IMG/VR virus record: IMGVR_UViG_3300021375_000060
Coordinates: 1-42,226 of that record
Length of the DNA: 42,226 nt
Source: a virus
Direction: 5' to 3' (one strand)
Part shown: piece after piece, positions 17,358 through 29,000 of the stretch
Layout: each line of letters starts with the position of its first letter
How positions within the stretch are numbered: position 1 is the stretch's first letter
The notes under the pieces: generated by a model
What the model was told of the DNA's origin: nothing
The model's database searches: none
The model's input: the letters and a program-made list of their open reading frames with translations, nothing else
Position numbers and translations under genes: made by a program

Positions 17358-20300
17358 ATGGCATTTAGGCAGATTAAATCCCCAGCACTAGCCGATAAAG
17401 CGGTAATCAATACCAAACTAGACGAAAGTGCGGTACAGGGACAATCAACCCTTACAGATATGGTAAACCCAGCGGACTGTTTTACGCTTCTCTATGATGT
17501 CGGTTCAGACTCATTAAAGAAGATTACAGCAGACGCGTTCTTCTCTTCATTCTCAACGGATGATTTGCAAGAAGGTGCCAATCAGTATTTTACACCTGAG
17601 CGTGCTCAGGCTGCAGTTGCTCAAGATATCGCGGATGCGGTAGCGGTAGAAACAAGCCGTGCGACAGTTGCAGAACAACTACTACAGTCTAATATTGATG
17701 CTGAAGCATCAACACGTGCACAAGCGGATATTACACTACAATCAAACATCAGTGCTGAAGAAACTCGTGCGAAAGCTCGGGAAGATTCAATGGAAGCGGC
17801 ATATCAGTCTGCTGATACAGCTCTTTCTGGTCGTATCGATGACATCCTAAGCAATACTGATTCAGCTGCAATCGATTCGTTCGTAGAAGTAATCAAAGCG
17901 TTCGAAGACGCGGATGACGTACTATCTGCTTCAATTATTGCTAACTCTGCTGCAATCACTTCCGAAGTTTCTCGTGCAATCAGCAAAGAAACTGAAAACG
18001 CAACTGCGATTTCTGTTGAGACTGCTCGTGCTACTGCTGCTGAAGTTGCAATCACTTCATTGCTTACTGCTGAAGAGACTGCACGTATTTTAGCTGACGG
18101 TGCACTATCTGCACGTCTAACAACTGAAGAAGCAACATCTATATCACTCCAGTCTCAGATTACTTCTGAAGTTGGTCGTGCGACTTCTGCTGAAGGTGTC
18201 CTTACTCAGGATCTTGCAGACGAAATTGCTCGTGCTACTGGTGCAGAAGCTGCAAACGCACAAAACCTACAAGACGAAATTAACGCACGTGCTATTGCCG
18301 ATACTCAGGTTCGTACTGATTTAGGCGCTGACATCATTTCTGGAGATGCTGCAACTCTAGTATCTGCAAAGGCGCATGATGACCTACTCATCGGTGACGT
18401 TACTGTTGATGGTACTGCAAACAATACAGTTACTGACCGCATTGCAACTGCAAAAGCAGAAGCAGTCGCGAAGGCAGAAGCAGAACTAACTGTTGAAGAA
18501 CTCGAACGTGTTGCTGGTGACCTTGCGTTACAGACTGAACTTGATGCAGAAGAAGCTCGTGCTACTGCTGCTGAAGTAGTTCTACAAGGTAACATTAACA
18601 CAGAAGAAGCTGCACGAATTGCACAAGATACTGATTTGCAGAACCAAATCAACTTCATCACTTCGAATACTGACTCAGCTGCACTAGACTCACTAACAGA
18701 AATCGTTTCTGCATTCCAAAATGCTGATAGCGATATGTCTGCTCTTGTTTCTTCTAACACTACTGCAATCTCTACTGAGAAAGCACGTGCAGAAGCTGCT
18801 GAAGGCATTCTACAAACCAACATCGACACTGAAGCATCAACTCGTGCAATTGCGGACACTGGTCTACAATCACAGATTACTGCTGAAGAAGCTGCTCGAA
18901 TTGCTGCTGACGCTGCAACACTTGCATCTGCTAAGTCATACACTGACGCAGAGGCAGATTCTCATCAGGCAGCTGCACAGGCACATGCTGACGCACAAGA
19001 CGCTGCACTTATCGGTGACGCATCTGTAGACGGTACTGTTGGTAACACTGTTACTGCTCGTATCGCAACTGCTAAAACACAGGCAACTGCATACACAGAC
19101 GCACAGGTTTCTGCTGAAGCAGCAACTCGTTTGGCTGCTGACAATGCACTATCTCTACGTACTACAGTACTAGAAGGTGATATGGATTCTGTTGAAGCTC
19201 TTGCTGCACAGAATGAAATCGACCTACGTGCAGAAGAAGTTGCTCGTCATTCTGGCGATTCAGACCTACAAGGTCAAATCACTTCTGAAATTGCTAGTCG
19301 TATTGCTGGTGATTCTGGTCTACAGTCACAAATCACCACTGAAGTTGCTCGTGCTACTGCTGCGGAAGCTATTAATGCTACTGCTGTTGTTACAGAACGT
19401 CAACGTGCAGAAGCGGTTGAAGCTGGTCTACGTACAGACGTTAACACTAATACTGTAAACATCTCAGCTAACCAAGGTGCGATTAACACTGAACGAGCAC
19501 GTGCTCTAGCGGCAGAAGCTGCATTAGACCTACGTGTAGATGGTGCTATCACAGATTTCCAAGATGCTGACTCAGACCTACAGGTTCAAATCACTTCAGA
19601 AATCGCTCGTGCAACTGGTATCGAAGCTGGTCTACGTACTGATGTTGATTCAAACCAAGCACAAATCACTTCAAACGATTCTGATATTCTTGCTCTTGCA
19701 ACTCTTCAGGCATCTGACCATAGTGATAACCAAGCACAAATCACTGCTGAAGTTACACGTGCTAAGGCTGCTGAAGTAGTTAACGAACTAGCAATCAGTG
19801 CTGAAGTGACTCGTGCAACTGGTATCGAAGCTGGTCTACGTACAGACGTTGATTCAAACCAAGCGCAAATCACCGCAAATGACGGTGAGATTCTTGCTCT
19901 ACAAACTCTACAAGCTGCTGACCATGCAGACAACCAATCACAGATTACTGCTGAAGTAACTCGTGCAACTGGTGTTGAAGCAGGTCTACGTACAGACGTT
20001 GACAGTGTAACTGGTCGTGTTGATGCAATCATCGGTACTTCTCCAGAGACTCTCGATACACTTCAAGAAATCGTTGCTGCGTTCGAAGATGCTGACTCAG
20101 ACATTCAAAACATCATTACTGCAAACTCTGGTCGTCTAACTGTTAACGAAGCAGACATCGATGCACTAGAAGTACGTGCAACTGACGTAGAATCTCGTGC
20201 AACTTCACTAGAATCTCGTTCCACTGCAACTGAAGCGAAAGACTTAGAACAAGACGGTCGTCTAACAGCTAATGAAGCAGACATCGATGCACTAGAAGCT

Positions 20301-22832
20301 AAACAAGGTACTGCAACCCTAGTAACTGTAGCATCTGACCTATCAGCTGCAATCAATGAATTGCATGGTGAGATTGACGCAGATGTTCTTGCTCTTGCTG
20401 CTCTTGCTGCTCGTGTTACTACAGAAGAAGCAAATGTAGACACTCTACAGTCTGAAATGGACGCAGTAGAAGGTCGTGCAACTTCACTAGAATCACGTGT
20501 TTCTACAGAAGAAGGTCATGTTGATACTCTACAAACTCAGATGGGTTCTTCAACTCTTGCAACTGTTGCTACTGATGTTACTACAGCTGTAAACGAACTC
20601 CACACTCAACTAGATGCAGAAACTGGTAAAGTTGCTACTCTACAAGTTGAGATGGACAATGTTGAAGGTCGTGCTACTGGTCTAGAAACTCGTGCTACTG
20701 CTCTTGAAACAGAACAGACACTACAAGGTGGTCGTCTAACTGTTAACGAAGCAGACATTGACGCTCTAGAAACTAAGTTGGGTGACGGTGTATTTGATAC
20801 TACTGCTCAGTCTATCACTGGTGCAATCGATGAACTTCACTCTGAAGTTAATGTTAACACCTCTGCCATTGCAACTGCCTCTCTTCGTGCAGACGCAGAC
20901 AGTGACGCACTTGCTACAGAAATTCTTGACCGAACTGCCGCTGATTCACTAATCCGTTCTGACCTAGCTGCACATCGTGTAACTGACCAAGCGGACTACA
21001 TTGCTCGTGACGCTGCTGTTCTTGCATCTGCTCAGTCTTATGCGGAATCAGAAGCAGATGATGCTGAGGCTACTGCTAAGATTTATGCAGACGGCATCGT
21101 TGCTAACGAAGCAACTCTACGTGACAATGCAGATAACGTACTAGACGGTAAGATTTCTACAGAAGCAAACTCACGTCAAGTTGCTGATAACGCTCTTGAT
21201 TCTCGTGCTACTGTACTTGAAACAGAAATGACTGCAACTCAACTTGCTGCTGGTCTAAATGCTGACGGTACTTACGCTTCTCCAGATAGTGGAACTACTA
21301 ACTATATTGACCTATCTACATCTCTAGCAGATGCAGACAAAAAGTTAGACGCTGCAATCAAGTCTGGTGACAACGCTCGTATCGCTGGTGATGCAAACTT
21401 GCAATCACAAATGGATGCTGAAGTTGCTCGTGCTACTGCTGCTGAAGGTGTACTAACAACTAACCTAGCAACAGAAGTTGGTCGTGCGACTGCTGCTGAA
21501 GCTGCAAACGGTGTACTAATCACTGCAAACGCTGTTGCGATTTCTGATGAGTCATCACGCGCACAAGGTGTTGAAGGTTCACTACAGACTCAAATTGACT
21601 TCATTACGTCGAACACTGACTCTGCTGCTCTAGATTCACTAACTGAAATCGTCTCTGCATTCCAGTCTGCCGATGGTACTCTAACTGGTCTGATTACTCA
21701 GAACCAAACAGACATCGCAACAAATGCTGCTGACCTAACAACTGAAGCAACTACTCGTGCAACCCAAGATGGTTTGATTCGTGGTGAGTTTGCTGCTGCC
21801 GATGCGGGTCTACAGACTCAAATCGACGGTAAAGTAAGCAAGTCTGGCGACGCAATGTTTGGCGTACTGGACATGTCCGATAACAAGATCGGTGGTCTTG
21901 CAAACGGTACGCTCTCTTCTGACGCAGTGAACAAAGGTCAATTGGACGGCGGTCTTGCTGCTCAACATATCTCTGTATTCTCAACCACTAACCTTTCCGA
22001 AGGTGATAACGAATACTTCACTCCTGCTCGTGCACGTGCTTCAATCTCGGTCACAGACGTAGACGGTGAAGGTAATGTATCTTACAACAATACATCTGGT
22101 GTTCTGTCAGTATCAACTGGTAAGAAGTTCGTTGAGTTGGAAGACGTTGTCGATACAGACCTAGTAGATAAGAACGGTTTTGTTGCTCGTGTTAAGACTG
22201 ACGGTTCTGCTATGGAACTTGTTGACCCTTCCACGTTGGCATTCAATGACGCAAAACGTCAGGTCATCTCTGGTGACGGTGCACAGTCTACGTTTGCTTT
22301 GGACTTCTACACTCAAGAAGTTAACGCAATGGTATTCGTTGGTGGTGTTATTCAGGATCCATCGGTTCACTACTCGATTGATGCTGTTGCACAACAAATC
22401 ACCTTCAATGCTGCACTTCCAGTCGGTACACAGGCGGTTGTAATCGCTCAGTCTACTAACTCGGTTGGTGTACTAGATCCTAAGTCTGTTGGTCTAGAAA
22501 CTCTTGCGGACAACATCAAGGTATTTGAGCAGGGTAATGACGTTATTGCTGGAACTTCTGCTACAGTAGTTTCTGCATTCAATAAAACCATATATCGTTC
22601 TGCCAAGTACATCGTTACTGTAGAAAGCAATGGCGAATTTGAAACTCGCGAATGTCTAGTTATTCATGACGGCACAAACCCATACATCACTGAATATGGT
22701 ATCCTATTCACAGGTTCCAACGCGTTGGGTGATACTGATGTTCAGATCAATGGTTCAAGTGTTGAATTGACTTATACATCGGTAATTGCTGGTGCAGTAG
22801 TATCGGTATCTGCTTCTTACGTTGACGTATAA
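17358..22832 (+). CDS. Giant long-tail-fibre-like protein (Ala-rich helical repeats)
   Basis: The protein has 1824 residues. The N-terminus (MAFRQIKSPALADKAVI, then FSTDDLQEGANQYFTPERA) looks like a phage docking domain. From about residue 90 to 1500 it consists of Ala/Glu/Thr/Asp-rich units such as AEVARATAAEAA and GLQSQITAEE, consistent with a long trimeric coiled-coil shaft. Four copies of a related TSNTDSAALDSL.EIVSAFQ element, near residues 161, 432, 890 (as GTSPETLDTL) and 1414, break the shaft at intervals. The last 300 residues are beta-rich with DAMFGVLDMSDNKIGGLANG, a motif of short fibre knobs, and a repeated FTPARARA element. Function in host binding is inferred. AGGAG lies 8 bases before the ATG. 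Confidence 0.78.
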   Translation: MAFRQIKSPALADKAVINTKLDESAVQGQSTLTDMVNPADCFTLLYDVGSDSLKKITADAFFSSFSTDDLQEGANQYFTPERAQAAVAQDIADAVAVETSRATVAEQLLQSNIDAEASTRAQADITLQSNISAEETRAKAREDSMEAAYQSADTALSGRIDDILSNTDSAAIDSFVEVIKAFEDADDVLSASIIANSAAITSEVSRAISKETENATAISVETARATAAEVAITSLLTAEETARILADGALSARLTTEEATSISLQSQITSEVGRATSAEGVLTQDLADEIARATGAEAANAQNLQDEINARAIADTQVRTDLGADIISGDAATLVSAKAHDDLLIGDVTVDGTANNTVTDRIATAKAEAVAKAEAELTVEELERVAGDLALQTELDAEEARATAAEVVLQGNINTEEAARIAQDTDLQNQINFITSNTDSAALDSLTEIVSAFQNADSDMSALVSSNTTAISTEKARAEAAEGILQTNIDTEASTRAIADTGLQSQITAEEAARIAADAATLASAKSYTDAEADSHQAAAQAHADAQDAALIGDASVDGTVGNTVTARIATAKTQATAYTDAQVSAEAATRLAADNALSLRTTVLEGDMDSVEALAAQNEIDLRAEEVARHSGDSDLQGQITSEIASRIAGDSGLQSQITTEVARATAAEAINATAVVTERQRAEAVEAGLRTDVNTNTVNISANQGAINTERARALAAEAALDLRVDGAITDFQDADSDLQVQITSEIARATGIEAGLRTDVDSNQAQITSNDSDILALATLQASDHSDNQAQITAEVTRAKAAEVVNELAISAEVTRATGIEAGLRTDVDSNQAQITANDGEILALQTLQAADHADNQSQITAEVTRATGVEAGLRTDVDSVTGRVDAIIGTSPETLDTLQEIVAAFEDADSDIQNIITANSGRLTVNEADIDALEVRATDVESRATSLESRSTATEAKDLEQDGRLTANEADIDALEAKQGTATLVTVASDLSAAINELHGEIDADVLALAALAARVTTEEANVDTLQSEMDAVEGRATSLESRVSTEEGHVDTLQTQMGSSTLATVATDVTTAVNELHTQLDAETGKVATLQVEMDNVEGRATGLETRATALETEQTLQGGRLTVNEADIDALETKLGDGVFDTTAQSITGAIDELHSEVNVNTSAIATASLRADADSDALATEILDRTAADSLIRSDLAAHRVTDQADYIARDAAVLASAQSYAESEADDAEATAKIYADGIVANEATLRDNADNVLDGKISTEANSRQVADNALDSRATVLETEMTATQLAAGLNADGTYASPDSGTTNYIDLSTSLADADKKLDAAIKSGDNARIAGDANLQSQMDAEVARATAAEGVLTTNLATEVGRATAAEAANGVLITANAVAISDESSRAQGVEGSLQTQIDFITSNTDSAALDSLTEIVSAFQSADGTLTGLITQNQTDIATNAADLTTEATTRATQDGLIRGEFAAADAGLQTQIDGKVSKSGDAMFGVLDMSDNKIGGLANGTLSSDAVNKGQLDGGLAAQHISVFSTTNLSEGDNEYFTPARARASISVTDVDGEGNVSYNNTSGVLSVSTGKKFVELEDVVDTDLVDKNGFVARVKTDGSAMELVDPSTLAFNDAKRQVISGDGAQSTFALDFYTQEVNAMVFVGGVIQDPSVHYSIDAVAQQITFNAALPVGTQAVVIAQSTNSVGVLDPKSVGLETLADNIKVFEQGNDVIAGTSATVVSAFNKTIYRSAKYIVTVESNGEFETRECLVIHDGTNPYITEYGILFTGSNALGDTDVQINGSSVELTYTSVIAGAVVSVSASYVDV

Positions 22833-22848
22833 TACAAACCATAAAATC

Positions 22849-22873
22849 GGGGGTGGGTTTCCACCCCCCTTTA
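22849..22873 (+). terminator. Factor-independent terminator
   Basis: GGGGGTGG (22849-22856) pairs with CCACCCCC (22861-22868) around a GTTT loop, followed by CTTTAA. It lies 17 bases after the stop of the 1824-aa fibre. The same stem is reused after gp19 at 37308. Confidence 0.85.
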
Positions 22874-22879
22874 ATTCAT

Positions 22880-22887
22880 TATAAATA
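22880..22887 (+). promoter_or_regulatory. T4-type late promoter
   Basis: A perfect TATAAATA box follows immediately after the terminator. The predicted start near 22893 gives a leader of about 200 bases before the ATG at 23094, far longer than at the other late promoters in the window. Confidence 0.8.
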
Positions 22888-22892
22888 ATATC

Positions 22893-23093
22893 AAATATCA
22901 CTGGGAAATATAGTAACCCTTTCATTTCCCCTTTTAAGCTTACTCCTCAGTCCATAATGGGCTGGGGGTATTTAAAATACGTTCTGGTCTTCAGAACATA
23001 TTCCAAATAGAAAGTGGAATTCTTCTACTTTTATTCATCGGGACTGGAATCAGTCCAGTCCCTCATTAACCATTCTAAAAGGTATACTTAAAA
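22893..23093 (+). other. Structured 5' leader with five predicted stem-loops
   Basis: This is the longest gene-free stretch. Stem-loops by eye: 22903-22930 (7 pairs, GGGAAAT with ATTTCCC); 22944-22968 (10 pairs including three G-U, 5-base loop); 22981-22997 (6 pairs, GTTCTG with CAGAAC); 23011-23031 (9 pairs with one G-U, 3-base loop); 23040-23062 (9 pairs, GGGACTGGA with TCCAGTCCC, 5-base loop). The last is not followed by a T tract, so it is not a terminator. The ribosome binding site AAAAGG (23077-23082) is outside the stems. No convincing small gene is present. Confidence 0.55.
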
Positions 23094-26000
23094 ATGAGTA
23101 CTAATAAGAAATTTAGAATACAAAATGGTGTCGACATTACTGGTGAAGTAGTTGTCGGTAACCAACTTGTAATTACCGCAGAAGGCAAACTTGTACTACC
23201 AGCAATCACTGAGGCTGTAAATGAAGCAGTCGCAAGTGACCTTGCTGCCCTCCAGGCGCAGGTAGATGCAATTCTTGGCACTTCTCCGGAACACTTGGAT
23301 ACACTCCAAGAGATTGTCGCTTTATTCCAAAGTGAAGACGGTGACATTTCAACTTTAATCACGAACAATTCAACTGCAATTACGCAGATTCAACAGACAC
23401 TTGCAAGTGGCGTAGCAACTGCTGCTCAAGGTGCTCTTGCTGATACTGCTGCTCAACAAGCAGACTTGGATGCTGCAATTGCTGCAATTCCTTCAGCTGA
23501 CTTGACTCCGTACTCAACTACTGCACAGATGGATTCATCTATTGCAACTGCTAAGTCAGAAGCTCAGACATACGCAGACCAAGTTGTTGCTGCAACTGTT
23601 GATGCTGCTCCTGCTGCTCTAGACACTCTTAACGAATTAGCGGCCGCACTAGGTGACGATGAGAACTTTGCATCAACTGTTACTACTAGTATTGCAACTA
23701 AAGCTGATGCCGCTGCAACTACTGCTGCACTAGACAGTAAGGTGGATTCTCTCAAATCGTTCACTGTTACGGGTGATGGTATAACATCCGGTACACCTCT
23801 AACAATGAACACTGACGGTACTTTGAGTAAAGCCATTAGTGGTACTATTGCTTCTTGGTCAAAGTCTGAATCAGATATCTTGACTGGAAAGTATTCACAA
23901 TACATTGGTCAAGAATCAAACACAAAAGCAAGGGTCGGATTAAAAACCTTCGACAACGACCAAAAATTCTTCTTGCTCCGAGAGGGCCTTAATGAGGTTA
24001 GCCTCATAGTGGGAGAATTTGATTCTGAAGGCGAACCACAAGAACTCAGCAGTTCAATCTTCCCTTGGCGAGATTATTACACCATGGCCACAGGGTATAC
24101 TCCGCATAGTAGTACACAGTGGGGCGCTCAGCATACTATTTACACTTACGCATTTAACGAGACAAGCGGAAAGGGTATTGCCCTCTTTGGGCACACCATT
24201 AACGACGCACTTATCGCAGTAGGGTTTACAGTTGTAAATGATACCGTCATCTGGGGTTCAGCGAGTAGCGCTAAGGAGTTGACGGTACAGCCTACGGCTG
24301 GTATATGCGTTTCTGACCTTCAAGTTTGGTCTAATGGGTATTGGGCGAATGATGATAGAGTAACTCCCGGCTCTGGTACAGACCCTTGGGGCGGAAGTGA
24401 CTTTATATTTCATGCTGGAGAAAAATATGGAAATGCAACAGGAATAGTAGGACTCAAGATCTCAACTACTGGTGTTGTCAGTCAATCTTTCCATAGAGGA
24501 CGCAGCCCGGTCGCGTGGCAATATACAAACAACGATATTGAAGCAATAATGCTCGGCGGTATGAACCACTTTGATAATACCTACTACATAGTAAAAACTT
24601 CTCAAGATGCTAGTAAGTATAATGTTATTGTTTTCGATATGGATCAATACTCTACACAACAATCTCCATTATTCGATGACCCACAGGCTACATATTTAGA
24701 GTTTGACGCTGACATAGTAACTGGTACTGCATTTGATAGTACTACAGGGAATATGCTTGTACACTATTATGCGGGCGGTGATGAAAGATTGGCAGCCTAT
24801 AATAGTGGTGTGCTTGTAAGTGACACTGTTATCAATTCCAATGTTGGTACACCTCCGACCGTACTAGCGATGACAGAAAATCAACGTAGTATTGAAGTTT
24901 CGGATGATGGTCTAATAATAACTTCTAGGCGGGAAAATCCCGCGGCCACCTATAACAATGGATCAAATCAGTGGCAATATAGTATAGGTAAGTTACACAT
25001 CGAGACTTGGAGTTCGGATACATCAACAACGCCTGTGGATTCATATGAAGTGATTCGTCCTGGCTTTACCAGTACCACCGACGCTGGTGCATTCTGGGGT
25101 ATTAAAAAATCCAATGGTTCTATTTTTGGTTTATCATATCGATTCAATCATAATTCGACCCCAAACGGTCAGGGACATGATTATAATCCTTCTAGCTGGC
25201 CTTCATTCTCATTCACGAAGAGTGTTGCACAGATAGACTCGACTAAGTATATCGGTATAGCTTCGGAAACACCATCAAACTATGAAGTGTCTGTTGTAAT
25301 TTCCGGTGGTATTAGTTCTGGTCATACTGGTCTTATCCCATCTTCAATCTACTATGTGCAGACAGATGGTTCTTTAGGAACTACTCAAACTTCTTTGAAA
25401 GCTGGTGTTGCGATTAGTGCGACAGAAATTAAAGTTTCTGACAACCTAAGTGATGCTCTTACAGACTTGTCTTCATATGCTACTAAAGAATATGCTGACC
25501 AGGCTGCTGCTGGTGTAGATTTATCTACATACGCAACTACTGCACAGATGGATTCAGCAATTGCAGCAATTCCTGCAACTGACTTGACTCCGTACTCAAC
25601 TACTGCACAGATGGATTCAGCAATTGCAGCAATTCCTGCAACTGACTTGACTCCGTACTCAACTACTGCACAGATGGATTCATCTATTGCAACTGCTAAG
25701 TCAGAAGCTCAGACATACGCAGACCAAGTTGTTGCTGCAACTGTTGATGCTGCTCCTGCTACATTGGATACGTTGAATGAACTAGCAGCTGCTCTTGGAG
25801 ATGATGCAAACTTTGCTGCTACAGTAACCGCAAGTCTTGCTACTAAAGCTGATGACGCTGCAACTACTGCTGCTCTTGCTGATAAAGTTGGTCTAGCTGA
25901 AGTTGATATCCGAATGGAACCAATCAAGCAACTAGCAGAGTCTGCGATTCAAGCAGAAGACTTTGGTTCTGGCATTTCGTTGTCTTCACAGACTTTGGTA

Positions 26001-29000
26001 GACTGGTCTTCGGACAGTGTATTGCAGACTCCTGCAACGATTGCTGCCCCATCTAGTGTCACTTCAGACGCATGGGCTTATGGTACCATTGTTGCTAATA
26101 ACTCTACGAAGTGGGCCACGAATGACTGGCTTCATGATGGTGATAAGGGTAGAGTTTATGTATTTAACCAGTCGGACAATTCTTTGGCATTCACCCTAGA
26201 TGGTACATCATCGGGCGAAAGAATGGGGTCACTTGCTATTATCATGAACGATGAGTATATCGTTGCTGGTTCTTATAATTACAATGGTGAACAAGGTAGA
26301 GTTCATGTCTTCTCTGCTGTAGACGGTTCGCCTTTATACATCTTGGAACCGGACAATGTTCCTAACCCTTGGAATCAGTTCAAAGGTAGATTCGGTGGCC
26401 GAGGCCTTGCCTTAGAAGGTTCTAATCTATATGTTGGTAGTACAGAACATATCACGATTGGTGATGGTAATGTCGATGGTCAATATGAAGCAGGTGCTGT
26501 CTACCACTTTGATCTTTCCACAGGAAACAAAGTTTATCGTATCGAGAATCCTATTGCTGAAGGTTATGGCAGTAACAACTGGTTCGGTAAAGAAATTTCT
26601 GTTCATGGTAATAATGTTTATGTCAGTTATGGAAGCACTCATGGCGGTTTACATCACTACACCTTATCAGGTTCAACTCTAACACTACAAAACTCTTTTG
26701 CGTTTGGTGGTATTAGTGGTTTGGGTGACGGTGCAAACAGCCAATTCGGTCAACAAACAGATACGAACGGAACTTACTTTATAGCATATGCTCCAATGAA
26801 CCAAGGTAGCAGTGGAGACTTCGGTGTTATAGTATATAAGAATGAAGACCTCCACAATAGTGTATTTGAACCTATCTATAATATAGATACCACAAATGCT
26901 GGTTATGGTGGACTCTTGTTTATTGACGGGAATGTTATTGCTGCGGGAGTTGGTTCCAGTGATAGTATACAGATTTACACTCTTGGAGATACTCTAAGTG
27001 AAGTTGTGACTGGACAAACTCTGTCTGCGGGAAATATCTTTAGTAGAGAAGGTACTGATGGTGGTGCGAAACCATTTGCCTACTTATCCGGTTCTTCTAA
27101 GTTCATCTATAGAACGGAACAGTCATCCACAGATATCGGCATGTATGATGTTGTGTCTTCTAGCACATCAAGTTATATCGTTGATGCTTCAGTATTTGCT
27201 ACTAAAGACTATGTTGACTCTGGTGTTGCTGGTGTAGATTTGTCTGGTTACTCAACTACTGCTGAAATGGATTCAGCTATCGCTGCAATTCCTGCAACTG
27301 ACTTGACTCCATACTCAACTACTGCACAGATGGATGCTGCAATTGCTGTTGAGACTGGTGCTAGAGAAACTGCGGTAACATCTGCAATCTCTACCGCATC
27401 TGCTGATGCAACTGCCAAAGCAGACGCTGCACAAGCTGCTGCAATCGCTGCTGCCGGAACTGCCGCAACACAAGCAATCGCTGATACTATTGATGCTGCC
27501 CCTGCTTCGTTAGATACTCTTAACGAACTAGCAGCTGCTCTAGGTGATGACGCAAACTTTGCTGCTACAGTAACCGCAAGTCTTGCCACTAAGGCAGACG
27601 ATGCTGCAACTACTGCTGCTCTTGCTGATAAGGCAGACGATGCTGCAACTACTGCTGCTCTTGCTGATAAAGTTGGTCTAGCTGAAGTTGATATCCGAAT
27701 GGAACCAATCAAGCAACTAGCAGAGTCTGCAATCCAAGCAGAAGACTTTGGTACTGGTATTACGCAAGTATCCACGACTGTAGCTGATTGGTCTTTATTA
27801 ACATCAGCAGACTTCGCTGCGATATCTGATCCTGACGAAATATACACCAAAACCGACGACGTGAAAGTGGTAGATGCGACAGACACTCACTTCGTGACTT
27901 TGCTGATGTCCAATATACCAGGCGACACAAGCGACACTTATCGAGAACTAACAATCAATGTACATCTACTAGATGGTACTCTGGTCAAGTCTTTCCAAGC
28001 TACCGAGGACTACCCAGAACTTAATTATTCTTGGTTGAGTTATCTTTCTGTAAATGGCAACTACATTTCCCTAAGTAGATGCGCGGCGACAGGTGATGAC
28101 ACTGGAACTGGAGCATACAGTAAGATATATGATATAAGAAATATTGCCCAAGCAGACCACGGTCTTGTTAAAACTATTAATGAAGATAATCTACGTAGAC
28201 TCTTCACTATAGACGATACTAGAGCAATCGCGGTTTATGGGGGAACTTATCAAGCCATTGATACTGTTAAAGTACACAACATCTCCGATTGGTCTGAGTT
28301 ATACTCCTTTGACACGCCAGGAGTCCCTGATGAAACAGACTTCGGTGGCGGTTACTTTGTAACTGGTGGGGTGACTGGTAATACTAACGCCGGCATCACT
28401 ATATTGAGTACCTCCGGATCTTACGGTCTTGCTGGAATTGTATACAATGAATTGTGGCATGGCCCAACTAACAACACCATCATGTTTGCTAATGGTATCA
28501 CTGTCAATGACAAGTATGTAGTATTCAGGACTCAAGAAACAGATGGTACAAACCGTGCACATGTCCATAATCCTGTTGATGGTAGTTACATACGTTCGTT
28601 CGTAGAGGACAGCAACAATCCTTGGCAAGTTTTGAACAACACCCAAGGTCTTGGCAAAGCGGCTCTTGCACTGTCTGGGGATGTTTTATTCGTTCCTTTG
28701 GGAGACTATAATTCTGGTACCCAGCAGTTGAAGAAGGGTATTGCAATTTATAGCATACTAACAGGTGAACTATTAAATGAAGTTACTGTGTTCGACGGCC
28801 CGAGATACTCTGGTGGCAGCGAAGCTGAAAACCTGTATAATGTATATACCGTTGGTGGTTCAACTATTATTGATATGAATGAAGAGACGGCTGACGGTGG
28901 TTCTATTAGTCCACTTATTGCTGCAGCTCCAACATCAAGTACTAGTTCTTATGGTGTCGATGCTTCAGTATTTGCTAGTAAAGACTATGTTGACTCTGGT

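Noticed and set aside
18305-18943. 212-codon open frame on the minus strand inside the 1824-aa fibre gene
   Set aside because: It mirrors the Ala/Glu-rich repeats in antisense, has low-complexity Ser/Ala/Val composition and no ribosome binding site or context; it is an artefact of codon bias.
22956-23009. A 17-codon open frame in the 22893-23093 leader
   Set aside because: No ribosome binding site, no recognisable composition, and it lies across predicted stems.
23040-23062. Terminator before the 2300-aa fibre
   Set aside because: The stem is strong but is followed by TCATTAACC, not a T tract, and it lies after a late promoter and before its gene; kept only as part of the structured leader.
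27248-27886. 212-codon open frame on the minus strand inside the 2300-aa fibre gene
   Set aside because: Same reason: antisense of duplicated Ala-rich linkers, not a gene.
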